DNA from: Jiangella alba
GTDB taxonomy: Bacteria > Actinomycetota > Actinomycetes > Jiangellales > Jiangellaceae
Length of the DNA stretch: 64,000 bases
NCBI RefSeq assembly: GCF_900106035.1
Contig: NZ_FNUC01000002.1
Coordinates: forward strand, 186,001-250,000
Direction: 5' to 3'
Shown here: in pieces, positions 38,261-49,616 of the stretch
How the letters are laid out: the number at the start of each line of letters is the position of its first letter
Numbering within the stretch: the stretch's first letter is position 1
Position numbers and translations under genes: made by a program
The notes under the pieces: generated by a model
Database searches by the model: none
What the model was told of the DNA's origin: nothing
Seen by the model: only the letters and a program-made list of their open reading frames with translations

Positions 38261-41200
38261 ATGCGCCTCACGCCTCACCCCCAGGGCTTCGACCGGCAGG
38301 GTCTCTACGACCCGCGGTTCGAGCACGACGCCTGCGGCGTCGCCTTCGTGGCGACGCTCGACGGCGTGGCCAGCCGCGCGATCGTCGACCGCGGGCTGAC
38401 CGCCCTGAGCAATCTCGACCACCGGGGAGCCTCGGGCGCCGAGCCCGACTCCGGCGACGGTGCCGGCATCCTCATCCAGATCCCCGACGCGTTCTGCCGG
38501 GCGGTCGCGGGCGTCGAGCTGCCCGCCGCCGGCCACTACGCCACGGGGCTGGCCTTCATCCCCGACGACGACGCGCAGGACGCCGAGATCGTCGCGGCCA
38601 CCGAGCGCATCGCCGCCGACGAGGGCCTGACGGTGCTCGTCTGGCGCGAGGTGCCCACCACGCCGGGGCTGCTGGGCAAGACCGCCCGCTCGACGCTGCC
38701 GCGCGTCCGCCAGCTGTTCGTGGCCGATGGCCAAACAGCGGGCATCGAGCTGGACCGCAAGGCGTTCGCCCTGCGCAAGCGGCTCGAACGCAGCACCGGC
38801 GCCTACTTCCCGAGCCTGTCGTCGCGCACCATGGTCTACAAGGGCATGCTGACGACCGGCCAGCTGGAGCCGTTCTTCCCCGACCTCTCCGACGAGCGGC
38901 TGGCCTCCGCCATCGCCGTCGTGCACTCGCGGTTCTCGACGAACACGTTCCCGAGCTGGCCGCTGGCGCACCCCTACCGCTTCGTCGCGCACAACGGCGA
39001 GATCAACACCGTCCAGGGCAACCGCAACTGGATGCGCGCCCGCGAGTCGCAGCTGGCCAGCGACGTCATCGGCGGCGACCTCGCCCGGCTGTTCCCGGTC
39101 ATCGCGCCCGACGGCAGCGACTCCGCCAGCTTCGACGAAGTGCTCGAGCTGCTGCACCTGGGCGGGCGCAGCCTGCCGCACGCGGTGCGCATGATGATCC
39201 CCGAGGCGTGGGAGAACCACCAGGGCATCTCGAAGTCGCGGCGCGACTTCTTCGAGTTCCACAGCACCATCATGGAGCCGTGGGACGGCCCGGCCGCGGT
39301 CGTCTTCACCGACGGCGATCTCGTCGGCGCCGTGCTCGACCGCAACGGCCTGCGTCCGGGCCGGTACTGGATCACCGACGACGGCCTGGTCGTGCTCGCG
39401 TCCGAGGCCGGCGTCCTCGACCTCGACCCGTCCAGGGTCGTGCGCAAGGGCCGGCTCGAGCCGGGCCGCATGTTCCTCGTCGACGTCGCCGGCCACAAGG
39501 TCATGGACGACGACGAGGTCATGGACAAGCTGGCCGCGCAGGAGCCGTACGGCGAGTGGCTGCACGCCGGCCTGGTCCGCCTCGGCGACCTCCCCGAGCG
39601 CGAGCACGTCGTGCACACCCACGCCAGCGTCAGCCGGCGCCAGCAGACCTTCGGCTACACCGAGGAGGAGCTGCGGCTGCTGCTCGCGCCCATGGCGAAG
39701 GCCGGCGCCGAGCCGATCGGATCGATGGGCACCGATACCCCCATCGCGGCGCTGTCGAACCGGCCGCGGCTGCTGTTCGACTACTTCTCGCAGCTGTTCG
39801 CGCAGGTCACGAACCCGCCGCTGGACGCCATCCGGGAAGAGCTGGTCACGTCGCTCAACGGCACCGTCGGCCCCGAGGGCAACCTGCTCGACCCCGGCCC
39901 GGTGTCGTGCCGCCAGATGGTGCTGCCGTTCCCGGTCATCGACAACGATCAACTCGCGAAGATCATCCACGTCAACCGCGACGGCAACCTGCCGGGCTAC
40001 GCCACCCACGTCATCCGCGGCCTCTACGACGTCGCCGGCGGGGGAGCGGAGCTGGGCCGGCGGCTGGCGGAGATCTGCGCCGAGGCGTCGAAGGCCATCG
40101 AGTCCGGCGCACGCATCATCGTGCTGTCCGACCGCAACTCCGACACCACGCTGGCGCCCATCCCGTCGCTGCTGCTCACCGCCGCGGTGCACCACCACCT
40201 CATCCGCGAGAAGAGCCGCACCAAGGTCGGCCTGGTCATCGAGGCCGGCGACGTCCGCGAGGTGCACCACGTCGCGCTGCTGATCGGCTACGGCGCCGGC
40301 GCGGTCAACCCGTACCTCGCCATGGAGAGCGTCGAGGACCTCGTCCGCCAGGGCACCCTGCTGCCCGGCGTCAGTCCGCAGAAGGCGGTCGCCAACCTCA
40401 TCAAGGCGCTCGGCAAGGGCGTGCTCAAGGTCATGAGCAAGATGGGCGTCTCGACGGTCGCGTCCTACACCGGCGCGCAGATCTTCGAGGCGGTCGGCCT
40501 GGCCCAGGAGGTCGTCGACAAGTACTTCACCGGCACCACCTCCAGGCTCGGCGGCATCGGCCTCGACGTCGTCGCCGAAGAGGTGCGACGGCGCCACGCC
40601 CAGGCCTACCCGCGCGGCGGCAGCGCCATCCGGCACCGCAAGCTCGAGGTCGGCGGCGAGTACCAGTGGCGGCGCGAGGGCGAGCCGCACCTGTTCGACC
40701 CCGAGACGGTGTTCCGGCTGCAGCACTCCACCCGGGCCGGGCGCTACGACGTCTTCAAGCAGTACACCGAGCAGGTGAACGAGCAGTCCAAGCGGCTCAT
40801 GACACTGCGCGGGCTGTTCCGGCTGAAGACGGGCCAGCTCCCGCCGGTGCCCATCGACGAGGTCGAGAGCATCGAGAGCATCGTCAGGCGGTTCTCCACA
40901 GGGGCCATGTCGTACGGCTCCATCAGCCGCGAGGCGCACGAGACCCTCGCCATCGCGATGAACCGCCTTGGCGGCAAGTCCAACACCGGCGAGGGCGGCG
41001 AGGACGCCGACCGGCTGTACGACCCCGAGCGGCGCAGCGCCATCAAGCAGGTGGCCAGCGGCCGGTTCGGCGTCACGTCCGACTACCTGAGCAACGCCGA
41101 CGACATCCAGATCAAGATGGCGCAGGGCGCGAAGCCCGGCGAGGGCGGCCAACTGCCGGGGCACAAGGTGTACCCGTGGGTGGCGCGCACCCGGCACTCC

Positions 41201-42787
41201 ACGCCGGGCGTCGGCCTCATCTCGCCGCCGCCGCACCACGACATCTACTCCATCGAGGACCTCAAGCAGCTCATCCACGACCTCAAGAACGCCAACCCGG
41301 CCGCCCGCATCCACGTGAAGCTGGTCGCCGAGGTGGGCGTCGGCACGGTCGCCGCGGGCGTCTCCAAGGCGCACGCCGACGTCGTGCTGATCTCCGGCCA
41401 CGACGGCGGCACCGGCGCGGCGCCGCTGACCAGCCTCAAGCACGCCGGCGGGCCGTGGGAGCTGGGCCTGGCCGAGACGCAGCAGACGCTGCTGCTCAAC
41501 GGCCTGCGCGACCGCATCGTCGTGCAGACCGACGGCCAGCTCAAGACCGGCCGCGACGTCGTCGTCGCGGCGCTGCTGGGCGCCGAGGAGTACGGCTTCG
41601 CCACCGCGCCGCTGGTGGTGTCGGGCTGCATCATGATGCGGGTCTGCCACCTCGACACCTGCCCGGTCGGCGTCGCCACGCAGAACCCCGAGCTGCGCAA
41701 GAAGTTCACCGGCCGGCCCGAGTTCGTCGTCACGTTCTTCGAGTACATCGCGCAGGAGGTGCGCGAGTACCTCGCCGAGCTGGGGCTGCGCAGCCTCGAC
41801 GACGCCATCGGCCGGGCCGACCTCCTCGACACCGAGGCCGCCGTCGGCCACTGGAAGGCCGCCGGGCTCGACCTCTCGCCGGTCCTGCACGTGCCCGAGC
41901 TGCCCGACGGCGCCGCCCGCCGCCAGGTGGTGGGCCAGGACCACGGGCTGGAGAAGGCGCTCGACAACCAGCTGATCGCGCTGGCCACCGACGCCCTCGA
42001 GCACAGCGAGCCGGTGCGCGTCCAGCTCGAGGTGCGCAACGTCAACCGCACCGTCGGCACCATGCTCGGCCACGAGGTCACCAAACGCACCTCCGGCGCC
42101 GGCCTGCCCCCCGACACCATCGACGTCACGTTCACCGGCTCGGCCGGGCAGTCGTTCGGCGCGTTCCTGCCGTCCGGCGTCACGCTGCGGCTCGAGGGCG
42201 ACGTCAACGACTACCTCGCCAAGGGGCTGTCGGGCGGCCGCGTCATCGTCCGCCCCGACCGCGCCGCGCCGTTCGCCGCCGAAGAGAACATCATCGCCGG
42301 CAACGTCGCCGCCTACGGCGCCACCGGCGGCGAGCTGTACGTCCGCGGGCTCGTGGGCGAGCGGTTCTGCGTGCGCAACTCCGGCGTCACCGCCGTCGTC
42401 GAGGGGGTCGGCGACCACGCGCTGGAGTACATGACCGGCGGCACCGTCGTCATCCTCGGCCGCACCGGCCGCAACATCGCCGCCGGCATGTCCGGCGGCA
42501 CGGCGTTCGTGCTCGACCTCGACACCAGCCGGGTCAACCCCGAGATGGTCGAGGTCGAGACCCCCGACGCCGGCGAGCTGGCCCGGCTGCACGGCATCAT
42601 CTCGACGTACCACCACGAGACCGGCTCGGCCGTCGCCGAGGCGCTGCTGGCCGACTGGCCGGCGTCGATGGCCCGGTTCTCCCTCATCATGCCCACGGAC
42701 TACAAGCGAGTGCTCGCCGCCAAGGCCGCCGCCGAGCGCGATGGACGCGATGTCGACGTCGCGATCATGGAGGCGGCGCATGGCTGA
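38261..42787 (+). CDS. gltB: Glutamate synthase (NADPH) large subunit
   Basis: 1508 residues. Forms two glutamates from glutamine and 2-oxoglutarate. Class II glutaminase with nucleophile Cys25 (HDACGVAF) exposed after removal of a 24-residue propeptide; the FMN/synthase domain includes [17 protein letters not shown]; the 3Fe-4S cysteines are in [15 protein letters not shown]; a C-terminal beta-helix domain has many GG repeats. ATG 38261 has GGGAG upstream; the frame is open to 38147 without coding character. Overlaps gltD by eight bases. Confidence 0.97.
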   Translation: MRLTPHPQGFDRQGLYDPRFEHDACGVAFVATLDGVASRAIVDRGLTALSNLDHRGASGAEPDSGDGAGILIQIPDAFCRAVAGVELPAAGHYATGLAFIPDDDAQDAEIVAATERIAADEGLTVLVWREVPTTPGLLGKTARSTLPRVRQLFVADGQTAGIELDRKAFALRKRLERSTGAYFPSLSSRTMVYKGMLTTGQLEPFFPDLSDERLASAIAVVHSRFSTNTFPSWPLAHPYRFVAHNGEINTVQGNRNWMRARESQLASDVIGGDLARLFPVIAPDGSDSASFDEVLELLHLGGRSLPHAVRMMIPEAWENHQGISKSRRDFFEFHSTIMEPWDGPAAVVFTDGDLVGAVLDRNGLRPGRYWITDDGLVVLASEAGVLDLDPSRVVRKGRLEPGRMFLVDVAGHKVMDDDEVMDKLAAQEPYGEWLHAGLVRLGDLPEREHVVHTHASVSRRQQTFGYTEEELRLLLAPMAKAGAEPIGSMGTDTPIAALSNRPRLLFDYFSQLFAQVTNPPLDAIREELVTSLNGTVGPEGNLLDPGPVSCRQMVLPFPVIDNDQLAKIIHVNRDGNLPGYATHVIRGLYDVAGGGAELGRRLAEICAEASKAIESGARIIVLSDRNSDTTLAPIPSLLLTAAVHHHLIREKSRTKVGLVIEAGDVREVHHVALLIGYGAGAVNPYLAMESVEDLVRQGTLLPGVSPQKAVANLIKALGKGVLKVMSKMGVSTVASYTGAQIFEAVGLAQEVVDKYFTGTTSRLGGIGLDVVAEEVRRRHAQAYPRGGSAIRHRKLEVGGEYQWRREGEPHLFDPETVFRLQHSTRAGRYDVFKQYTEQVNEQSKRLMTLRGLFRLKTGQLPPVPIDEVESIESIVRRFSTGAMSYGSISREAHETLAIAMNRLGGKSNTGEGGEDADRLYDPERRSAIKQVASGRFGVTSDYLSNADDIQIKMAQGAKPGEGGQLPGHKVYPWVARTRHSTPGVGLISPPPHHDIYSIEDLKQLIHDLKNANPAARIHVKLVAEVGVGTVAAGVSKAHADVVLISGHDGGTGAAPLTSLKHAGGPWELGLAETQQTLLLNGLRDRIVVQTDGQLKTGRDVVVAALLGAEEYGFATAPLVVSGCIMMRVCHLDTCPVGVATQNPELRKKFTGRPEFVVTFFEYIAQEVREYLAELGLRSLDDAIGRADLLDTEAAVGHWKAAGLDLSPVLHVPELPDGAARRQVVGQDHGLEKALDNQLIALATDALEHSEPVRVQLEVRNVNRTVGTMLGHEVTKRTSGAGLPPDTIDVTFTGSAGQSFGAFLPSGVTLRLEGDVNDYLAKGLSGGRVIVRPDRAAPFAAEENIIAGNVAAYGATGGELYVRGLVGERFCVRNSGVTAVVEGVGDHALEYMTGGTVVILGRTGRNIAAGMSGGTAFVLDLDTSRVNPEMVEVETPDAGELARLHGIISTYHHETGSAVAEALLADWPASMARFSLIMPTDYKRVLAAKAAAERDGRDVDVAIMEAAHG

Positions 42788-44246
42788 CCCACGAGGCTTC
42801 CTGAAGACGCAGCGCCAGGGCGCCACGCCGCGCCCGGTCGACGAGCGGCTGCGCGACTGGAACGAGGTCTATCCCCCACCGGGCATCGGCCGCACGCTGC
42901 TGCCGATCATCGTCGAGCAGGCCGGACGCTGCATGGACTGCGGCATCCCGTTCTGCCACCACGGCTGCCCGCTGGGCAACCTCATCCCCGAGTGGAACGA
43001 CCTCGTCTGGCGTGACGACTGGAAGGTGGCGGCCGAGCGACTGCACGCCACGAACAACTTCCCCGAGTTCACCGGGCGGCTGTGCCCGGCGCCGTGCGAG
43101 GCGGCCTGCGTGGTCGCCATCGCCGACGACGCCGTCACCATCAAGAACGTCGAGGTCTCCATCATCGACAAGGCGTTCGACGAGGGCTGGGTGGTGCCGC
43201 TGCCGCCAGAGCGGCTGACCGACCGCACGGTGGCCGTCATCGGCTCCGGGCCGGCCGGGCTCGCCGTCGCCCAGCAGCTGACCCGCGCCGGGCACACCGT
43301 CGCCGTCTACGAGCGGGCCGACCGCGCGGGCGGGCTGCTGCGCTACGGCATCCCCGAGTTCAAGATGGAGAAGCGCCACCTCGACCGCCGGCTCGACCAG
43401 ATGCGGGCCGAGGGCACCATCTTCCGCACCGGCGTCGAGGTCGGCGCCGCCATCACCGGCAAGGAGCTGCGGGCCCGCTACGACGCCGTCGTGCTGGCCG
43501 TGGGCGCCACCGACTGGCGCGACCTCCCCATCCCGGGCCGCGAGCTGGCCGGCGTCCACCAGGCCATGGAGTACCTGCCGCAGGCCAACCGCAGCTCGCT
43601 CGGCGAGACCGTCCCGGGCCAGATCAGCGCCGAGGGCAAGCACGTCGTCATCATCGGCGGCGGCGACACCGGCGCCGACTGCCTCGGCACCGCCCACCGG
43701 CAGGGCGCGGCGTCGGTCACGCAGCTGGAGATCATGCCCGAGCCGCCCGGCACCCGGCACCCGGCCACGCCGTGGCCCACGTGGCCGCTCATGCTGCGCA
43801 CGTCGAGCGCCCACGAGGAGGGCGGCGAGCGCGTCTACGCCGTCTCCACGCTGGAGTTCGCCGGCCAAGACGGCCGCGTCACGGCGCTGCGGGTGGTCGA
43901 GGTCGAGCGCACGGCGTCGGGCTTCGAACCGGTGCCCGGCTCCGAGCGCGACCTCCCGGCCGATCTCGTCCTGCTGGCCATGGGGTTCGTCGGGCCGGAG
44001 AAGTCGGCGCTGGTCGAGCAGCTCGGCGTCGACCTCGACGCGCGCGGCAACATCGTCCGGGACGACTCCTTCGAGACGACCATCCCGGGCGTCTTCGTGG
44101 CCGGCGACGCCGGGCGCGGCCAGTCGCTGATCGTGTGGGCCATCGCGGAGGGCCGTTCGGTCGCCGCGGCGGTCGACCGGAAGCTGACCGGGGTCGACCG
44201 CCTGCCGTCCCCGGTCTCGCCCACCGACCGTCCGCTCGCAGTGTGA
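42780..44246 (+). CDS. gltD: Glutamate synthase small subunit
   Basis: 488 residues. Passes electrons from NADPH through FAD and Fe-S clusters to GltB. Cluster cysteines lie in [17 protein letters not shown] and [13 protein letters not shown] site [22 protein letters not shown] site [16 protein letters not shown]-terminal [14 protein letters not shown]. Translationally coupled to gltB. Confidence 0.97.
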   Translation: MADPRGFLKTQRQGATPRPVDERLRDWNEVYPPPGIGRTLLPIIVEQAGRCMDCGIPFCHHGCPLGNLIPEWNDLVWRDDWKVAAERLHATNNFPEFTGRLCPAPCEAACVVAIADDAVTIKNVEVSIIDKAFDEGWVVPLPPERLTDRTVAVIGSGPAGLAVAQQLTRAGHTVAVYERADRAGGLLRYGIPEFKMEKRHLDRRLDQMRAEGTIFRTGVEVGAAITGKELRARYDAVVLAVGATDWRDLPIPGRELAGVHQAMEYLPQANRSSLGETVPGQISAEGKHVVIIGGGDTGADCLGTAHRQGAASVTQLEIMPEPPGTRHPATPWPTWPLMLRTSSAHEEGGERVYAVSTLEFAGQDGRVTALRVVEVERTASGFEPVPGSERDLPADLVLLAMGFVGPEKSALVEQLGVDLDARGNIVRDDSFETTIPGVFVAGDAGRGQSLIVWAIAEGRSVAAAVDRKLTGVDRLPSPVSPTDRPLAV

Positions 44247-44259
44247 GCCCGAGAATGAG

Positions 44260-44265
44260 TAGTGT
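44260..44265 (+). promoter_or_regulatory. -10 box of a leaderless pyk promoter
   Basis: TAGTGT is eight bases before the GTG of pyk, in the 27-bp gap after gltD. No ribosome site is visible, so pyk is probably transcribed independently as a leaderless mRNA. Confidence 0.5.
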
Positions 44266-44273
44266 TGGCGGAC

Positions 44274-45713
44274 GTGCGTAGAGCGAAGATTGTTTGCACT
44301 CTTGGTCCAGCGACCGACTCGCCGGAGCGGCTGCGGGAACTGATCGACGTCGGCATGGACGTCGCGCGGTTCAACCTCAGTCACGGGAGCCACGCGGAGC
44401 ACGAGGAACGGTACCTGCGGGTGCGCAAGGCGGCCACCGAGGCCGAGCGCAACGTCGGCGTCCTCGTCGACCTCCAGGGCCCGAAGATCCGGCTCGGCGA
44501 GTTCGCCGGCGGCTCGGCCGAACTGGAGGTCGGCCAGACGTTCGTCATCACGGTCGAGGACGTCGACGGCACCGCCGAGCGGGCGTCCACGACGTACAAG
44601 GGGCTGCCCGGCGACGTCGAGGCCGGCGACGCCGTGCTCATCGACGACGGCCGGCTCGCGCTCGAGGTCACCGAGGTCACCGACACCGACGTCGTCACCA
44701 CCGTGGTCATCGGCGGCAAGGTCTCCAACCACAAGGGTCTCAACCTGCCCGGCACCGCCGTCAGCGTGCCGGCGCTGTCCGAGAAGGACATCGACGACCT
44801 GCGGTGGGGGCTGCGCATCGGCGCCGACATGATCGCGCTGTCGTTCGTCCGGTCCGCGGCCGACGTCGACGACGTCCACCGCATCATGGCCGAAGAGGGC
44901 GTCCGGCTGCCGGTCATCGCGAAGGTCGAGAAGCCCCAGGCGGTCGAGAACCTCGCCGAGATCGTCGACGCGTTCGACGGCGTCATGGTCGCCCGCGGCG
45001 ACCTCGGCGTCGAGCTGCCGCTATGGGACGTCCCGCTGGTGCAGAAGCGCGCCGTCGAGCTGTGCCGGCGGCGGGCCAAGCCGGTCATCGTCGCGACCCA
45101 GATGCTCGACTCCATGATCACCAACCCGCGGCCCACCCGGGCCGAGACCTCCGACGTCGCCAACGCCGTCCTCGACGGCGCCGACGCCGTCATGCTGTCC
45201 GGCGAGACCAGCGTCGGCGCCTATCCCATCGAGACCGTCACCACCATGGCGAAGATCGTCGAGACGGTCGAGGAGCACGGGCTCGAGCGCATCCCGCCGC
45301 TGGGCACCAAGCCGCGCACCAAGGGCGGCGCCATCACCAAGGCCGCGGTCGAGACCGGTGTCCTGCTGGGCGCGAAGTACCTGGTCGCGTTCACGCAGAG
45401 CGGCGACTCCGCCCGCCGCATGGCCCGGCTGCGCCCCGGCATCCCGCTGCTGGCGTTCAGCCCGCTGAGCGCCACCCGGCACCAGCTGGCGCTGTCGTGG
45501 GGCATCGAGGCGTTCACCGCCGAGCACGTCGACCACACCGACGAGATGGTCAAGCAGGTCGACCGCATGCTGCTCGAGCAGGAGCGGTGCCGTCGCGGCG
45601 ACCTCGTCATCATCGTCGCGGGGTCCCCGCCCGGCATCCCCGGCTCCACCAACGCCATGCGGGTGCACCGCATCGGCGACGCCGTGGGCAAGGTCGCCCC
45701 GGCCTACCACTGA
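44274..45713 (+). CDS. pyk: Pyruvate kinase
   Basis: 479 residues. PEP plus ADP to pyruvate plus ATP. RRAKIVCTLGPATDS opens the barrel; IAKVEKPQAVENL has the catalytic Lys/Glu; MVARGDLGVELPL and MLDSMITNPRPTRAETSDVA are signature blocks. The C-terminal regulatory domain is present. The frame extends four codons upstream to 44262, but GTG 44274 is the conserved start. Confidence 0.96.
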   Translation: MRRAKIVCTLGPATDSPERLRELIDVGMDVARFNLSHGSHAEHEERYLRVRKAATEAERNVGVLVDLQGPKIRLGEFAGGSAELEVGQTFVITVEDVDGTAERASTTYKGLPGDVEAGDAVLIDDGRLALEVTEVTDTDVVTTVVIGGKVSNHKGLNLPGTAVSVPALSEKDIDDLRWGLRIGADMIALSFVRSAADVDDVHRIMAEEGVRLPVIAKVEKPQAVENLAEIVDAFDGVMVARGDLGVELPLWDVPLVQKRAVELCRRRAKPVIVATQMLDSMITNPRPTRAETSDVANAVLDGADAVMLSGETSVGAYPIETVTTMAKIVETVEEHGLERIPPLGTKPRTKGGAITKAAVETGVLLGAKYLVAFTQSGDSARRMARLRPGIPLLAFSPLSATRHQLALSWGIEAFTAEHVDHTDEMVKQVDRMLLEQERCRRGDLVIIVAGSPPGIPGSTNAMRVHRIGDAVGKVAPAYH

Positions 45714-45737
45714 GTGGTCGCTGCCGCCGGCCGGCGC

Positions 45738-45953
45738 TCAGGCGTTGGCCGGCTGCAGCACCTCGTCGAGTTGCCCGTCCTTGGCCGACTCGACGATGAG
45801 CCGGAACTGCGCGAGGCTCATCTGCACCCGCTGGCCGAAATCGTCGGTGATGACCACGCGGCGCTCGGGCGGGGCGTTCTGATCGAGGAACAGCTCCGGA
45901 CAGCCGCAGTCGCAGTTGCCGCAGAACGTCGCGATGTGCTGGAGACGGTCCAT
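45738..45953 (-). CDS. Small Cys-rich protein (CGNCDCGCPEL), unknown function
   Basis: 71 residues. The start has four Cys in a compact motif, FCGNCDCGCPELFLD, then an ordered acidic/hydrophobic body (RRVVITDDFGQRVQMSLAQFRLIV). The spacing C-x2-C-x-C-x-C suggests zinc or Fe-S binding. I recall similar small proteins in other actinomycetes but no assigned function. It is convergent with pyk and stands alone; upstream the reverse strand has no strong ribosome site. Confidence 0.75.
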   Translation of the reverse strand: MDRLQHIATFCGNCDCGCPELFLDQNAPPERRVVITDDFGQRVQMSLAQFRLIVESAKDGQLDEVLQPANA

Positions 45954-46093
45954 GGGCGGCCTCGTTTCTCGCGTTCGGAAAGTGCAGCTGCTCCTTTTTG
46001 ACGATAACCGAACGGGCCGGTCGGCGCACCTCTTGTTCGCCATTGTGGCGACGAGTAGAATCACGCGGAATTCCGTCCGGGTTCGCCCGGGGT

Positions 46094-46099
46094 TAGGGT
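46094..46099 (+). promoter_or_regulatory. -10 box of a leaderless LysE-family gene promoter
   Basis: TAGGGT lies five bases before the GTG start with no ribosome site. Confidence 0.5.
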
Positions 46100-46104
46100 G
46101 ATCC

Positions 46105-46737
46105 GTGACCATCGGACAGTCGCTGGCGTCGTTCGCCGTCGTGGCCGCGCTGCTCACCGTCATTCCCGGGCTCGACACCGCGCTGGTGCTGCGGGCCGCC
46201 GTGAGCCGCGGCCGCGGGCACGCCGTCGCGGCCGCGCTGGGCATCGGCGCCGGTTGCCTGGCGTGGGGTGTCGCGGCGGCGGTGGGCGCGTCGGCGCTGC
46301 TGGTGGCGTCGGAGACGGCGTACCGGGTGCTGACGCTGGCCGGTGCGGTCTACCTCGTCGGGCTGGGTGCGCACCTGTTGTGGAAGAGCCTGCGCCGGCG
46401 TGGCGACGCGTTGCCGGAAGCGGCGCCGGCGCCGGGGTCGCTGTGGGCGTCGTGGCTGACCGGACTCGGGACGAACATCCTGAATCCGAAGATCGGCGTC
46501 TTCTATGTGGCGACCATTCCGCAGTTCATTCCCGACGGCACGTCGCCGCTGCTGATGGGAATAGCACTGGCGATCGTGCACAACGTCATCGGAATGCTCT
46601 GGTTTGCGTGCGTCATCGGTGGCGCCGGATTCATGGTGCGGGCACTGGGCCGGTCCCGGTTCGCCCGCGTGGCCGACCGCGTGACCGGTGTCGTACTGGT
46701 CGGTTTCGGGGTGCGGCTGGCGTTGCAGCACCGCTGA
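46105..46737 (+). CDS. LysE/RhtB family amino acid exporter
   Basis: 210 residues with about six hydrophobic helices. The N-terminal motif VIPGLDTALVLRAAVSRGRG matches the family signature (PGPxxxxxxxxxxxxG), and GLGTNILNPKIGVFYVATIPQF is the second conserved block. It exports amino acids or analogues; the substrate is not predictable. Confidence 0.92.
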   Translation: MTIGQSLASFAVVAALLTVIPGLDTALVLRAAVSRGRGHAVAAALGIGAGCLAWGVAAAVGASALLVASETAYRVLTLAGAVYLVGLGAHLLWKSLRRRGDALPEAAPAPGSLWASWLTGLGTNILNPKIGVFYVATIPQFIPDGTSPLLMGIALAIVHNVIGMLWFACVIGGAGFMVRALGRSRFARVADRVTGVVLVGFGVRLALQHR

Positions 46738-46751
46738 GCCCGTCGCCCGGC

Positions 46752-47630
46752 CTACTCGGACGGCGTGTAGCGCTGCTCCGGCTCGAATTCGGGCCGGGCG
46801 TCGTGGTCGAGCTCGAGGTGGACGGCGCTCTGGAGGTCGGTCAGCACGACGACGCTGCTGCCGTCCTTCGGCACGCGGTCGGGTGAGCTGCGCATGCGGG
46901 CCCGCACCTCGTGGCGGCCGGCCGGCGAGTCGTAGCTGACGGTGACGTCGAGCTCGGGGTCGTTGTGCAGCCAGACGCGGACGTCGCCGAGCCGGAGCCG
47001 TCCCGCGTACCGGTGGCCGTCGCGCCGGAGCCGCTCGATGCGCTGCTGGCGCTCGCGGGCATGGCGCAGGGCGGACGGAAGCCGCGCCACCACCGTCAGG
47101 CCCCAGAGCGCAGCCAGCGCCGCGACGACCGCCGAGATGAGCGCCGCCTCGGTGCCGGGCACGCCGTCGAGCGCCTGGCGCACGCCCTCGGCCCGGTCGG
47201 GACCGACGGCGACGGCGGCCCCGGCGCCAGCTCCCGCGACCACACCGGCCAGCAGCGGGGCGCGGCAGTACAGCCAGGCCGCCCGGCGCTGGCCGAACCG
47301 GTCGCGCGCGTCTTCGCCGAGGCCGACCGCGAGGAGCAGGGCCAGGTAGCCGAGGACGAGCAGGCCGCCGATCAGCCAGCCCGGGGCGACACCGACGGCA
47401 CAGCCGGCGGACGTCGCGGAACACAGCGACACCGAGCCGAGCAGCGTCACCGCGGCCCAGGCCACGAACGTCAGCAGCGCCGAGACCAGCAGTCGCGGGG
47501 TGATGCGTCCCGGCGCCCGGCCCGGTGCGAGCCCGGTGATCCGGGACCCCTTGTCGGCGACCGAGAACACGGGCCGGTGCTCCCACCAGTCGGTGGAGTC
47601 GACGTCCCGGGGCGCCACAGCGTCTGTCAT
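46752..47630 (-). CDS. Membrane protein of unknown function (DUF3592-like)
   Basis: 292 residues. Four hydrophobic segments lie in the N-terminal 190 residues, then a charged helix (ARERQQRIERLRRDGHRY) and a beta-rich C-terminal domain ending in a VTVSYDSPAGRHEVRARM-like block. This C-terminal pattern resembles DUF3592 proteins. ATG 47630 has AGGAGAGGTGG upstream. It is divergent from exonuclease III. Confidence 0.65.
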   Translation of the reverse strand: MTDAVAPRDVDSTDWWEHRPVFSVADKGSRITGLAPGRAPGRITPRLLVSALLTFVAWAAVTLLGSVSLCSATSAGCAVGVAPGWLIGGLLVLGYLALLLAVGLGEDARDRFGQRRAAWLYCRAPLLAGVVAGAGAGAAVAVGPDRAEGVRQALDGVPGTEAALISAVVAALAALWGLTVVARLPSALRHARERQQRIERLRRDGHRYAGRLRLGDVRVWLHNDPELDVTVSYDSPAGRHEVRARMRSSPDRVPKDGSSVVVLTDLQSAVHLELDHDARPEFEPEQRYTPSE

Positions 47631-47699
47631 GACCACCTCTCCTGATCTGTCGGACCCATCCTCGACGCAGGGGCGTCGCGGCGCCAGAGCCGGCCCGGC

Positions 47700-47705
47700 T
47701 AGGTT
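47700..47705 (+). promoter_or_regulatory. -10 box of a leaderless xth promoter
   Basis: TAGGTT is six bases before the GTG of the exonuclease III gene with no ribosome site. Confidence 0.5.
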
Positions 47706-47711
47706 GGTCCG

Positions 47712-48575
47712 GTGAGAGTCGCCACCTGGAACGTCAACTCCGTCAAGCAGCGACTGCCGCGGCTGCTGCCCTGGCTCGACCAGCGCCGCCCCGACGTCGT
47801 CTGCCTGCAGGAGACCAAGCTCGCCGACGACCTCATCGAGGACCTCCTCGGCGCCGAGCTCGAGAAGCGCGGCTACCAGGCGGCCTACCACGGTGAGGCG
47901 CGCTGGAACGGCGTCGCGCTGTTCTCCCGGGTGGGCCTCGACGACGTCGTCACCGGGCTGCCGGGCGGGCCCGGCTTCCCGCACCAGGAGGCCCGCGCCG
48001 TCTCCGCGACCTGCGGGGGAGTGCGGGTGCACTCGGTGTACGTGCCCAACGGCCGCGAGCCCGGCTCCGAGCACTACGCGTACAAGCTGGAGTGGCTGGC
48101 GGCGCTGCGCGCCCAGGTCGCGGCCGGCCCGGACGCCGTCATGGTGTGCGGCGACATGAACATCGCGCCCGCCGACGCCGACGTCTTCGACCCCGACGCC
48201 TACGTCGGCCAGACGCACGTCACCGAGCCCGAGCGGGCCGCCCTGGCCGACCTCCAGTCGGCCGGCCTGCACGACGTCGTCCGCGACCGCTGGCCGTCCG
48301 AGCGGGTGTTCACCTACTGGGACTACCGCGCCGGCATGTTCCACAAGGACCTCGGCATGCGCATCGACCTCGTGCTGGCCGGCGGGCCGGTCGCCGAGCG
48401 GGTGGCGGCCGCCTGGGTCGACCGGCACGCCCGCAAGGGCACCGGCCCCAGCGACCACGCGCCGGTCGTCGTCGACCTCGACGACGCCCCCGACGGCGAC
48501 ATCGGACCGGTCGTCCCGCCGCCGTCGGCCGCCGCGCCCCGGCGCGGGTCGGTGAAGCTGCCGCAGTCGAAGTGA
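47712..48575 (+). CDS. xth: Exodeoxyribonuclease III / AP endonuclease
   Basis: 287 residues of the EEP superfamily. Removes 3' blocks and cuts at abasic sites in base excision repair. Metal and catalytic motifs are TWNVNSVKQRL, QETK, GDMNIAPADADVF and the final SDHAPVVVDL. A short Pro-rich C-terminal extension follows the domain. Confidence 0.94.
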   Translation: MRVATWNVNSVKQRLPRLLPWLDQRRPDVVCLQETKLADDLIEDLLGAELEKRGYQAAYHGEARWNGVALFSRVGLDDVVTGLPGGPGFPHQEARAVSATCGGVRVHSVYVPNGREPGSEHYAYKLEWLAALRAQVAAGPDAVMVCGDMNIAPADADVFDPDAYVGQTHVTEPERAALADLQSAGLHDVVRDRWPSERVFTYWDYRAGMFHKDLGMRIDLVLAGGPVAERVAAAWVDRHARKGTGPSDHAPVVVDLDDAPDGDIGPVVPPPSAAAPRRGSVKLPQSK

Positions 48576-48749
48576 CGGCGCCGCCCGGCCCGTTCAGCGA
48601 CCCGGACGGATCTTGCCAGATCGGTTGACATCGGCCGGGAAATGCGAGGAGATGGAATTCTCACAACGGCCGGGTTCGTCTCGTCGCCCGGCCCGGGAGC
48701 CCGTGGTCAAACAGCGTGCCACCTGCTTCGTCAGCGAAGGGGTGTGCGC

Positions 48750-49616
48750 ATGCCGACTCGAACCTCGTCCAATCCGTCCCCCGGCCACGCGCGGCTGCGT
48801 CCCGACCGGCAGGACCGATTGCGGGCGCGACGCGAGCACGACGACCTCACCAACGACCTCCTCCGCCGGGCCGCCCGGCTGTCCGGCCGTGCCCGCCAGC
48901 GCGCCCTCGACGACGTCGTCGTCCGGAACCTCGGGCTGGCCGAGGCGATCAGCCGCCGCTACGCGGGGCGTGGCATCGACGCCGAGGACCTGCACCAGGT
49001 CGCCAGCGCCGGTCTCGTCGCCGCCGCCCAGCGGTTCGACGCCGACCGCGGCGACGACTTCCTCTCGTTCGCCGTCCCGACCATCGTCGGCGAGGTGAAG
49101 CGGTACTTCCGTGACCACGGCTGGTCGGTGCGCCCGCCCCGCCGCGTCCAGGAGCTCCGCGCGTCGATGGCCGCCGCGGCAGACGAGCTGTCGCAGTCCC
49201 GCGGGACCCTGCCGACGCCCGCCGAACTGGCCGCCCACCTCGGCGCCGACCTCCCCGACGTGCTCGAGGCGGGCCGCGCCGCCGAGTGCTACGCCGCCGT
49301 CTCGCTCGACCACCCCACCACCGACCCCGGCGGCGACGGCGCCACCCTCGGCGACCTCCTCGGCGAGCCGGAGGGCGGCTACGCCCGCACCGAGGCCGTC
49401 GCCACCCTCGCGGCCGCCTGCCGCACCCTCTCGCCGCGCGACGGGCGCGTGCTCTACCTGCGCTACTTCCGCGGCCTCACCCAGCAGGAGATCGGCGACG
49501 AGCTCGGCGTCACGCAGATGCAGGTGTCGCGGCTGCTGATCCGCATCCTGCGGCGGCTGCGCACGACCATCGGCGAGCTGGAGCCCGAGCCGGTCGGCGC
49601 CGGACCCGGCCACTAG
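48750..49616 (+). CDS. SigB/SigF family alternative RNA polymerase sigma factor
   Basis: 288 residues. Region 2 is GIDAEDLHQVASAGLVAAAQ and FLSFAVPTIVGEVKRYFRDH; region 3 is ELRASMAAAADELSQSRGTL; region 4 is LTQQEIGDELGVTQMQVSRLL. This is the stress/sporulation type found in actinomycetes, usually held by an anti-sigma factor, but none is adjacent. ATG 48750 has GAAGGGG upstream. In 48576-48749 I see GTTC-rich DNA that could hold its own promoter, but no clear boxes. Confidence 0.92.
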   Translation: MPTRTSSNPSPGHARLRPDRQDRLRARREHDDLTNDLLRRAARLSGRARQRALDDVVVRNLGLAEAISRRYAGRGIDAEDLHQVASAGLVAAAQRFDADRGDDFLSFAVPTIVGEVKRYFRDHGWSVRPPRRVQELRASMAAAADELSQSRGTLPTPAELAAHLGADLPDVLEAGRAAECYAAVSLDHPTTDPGGDGATLGDLLGEPEGGYARTEAVATLAAACRTLSPRDGRVLYLRYFRGLTQQEIGDELGVTQMQVSRLLIRILRRLRTTIGELEPEPVGAGPGH

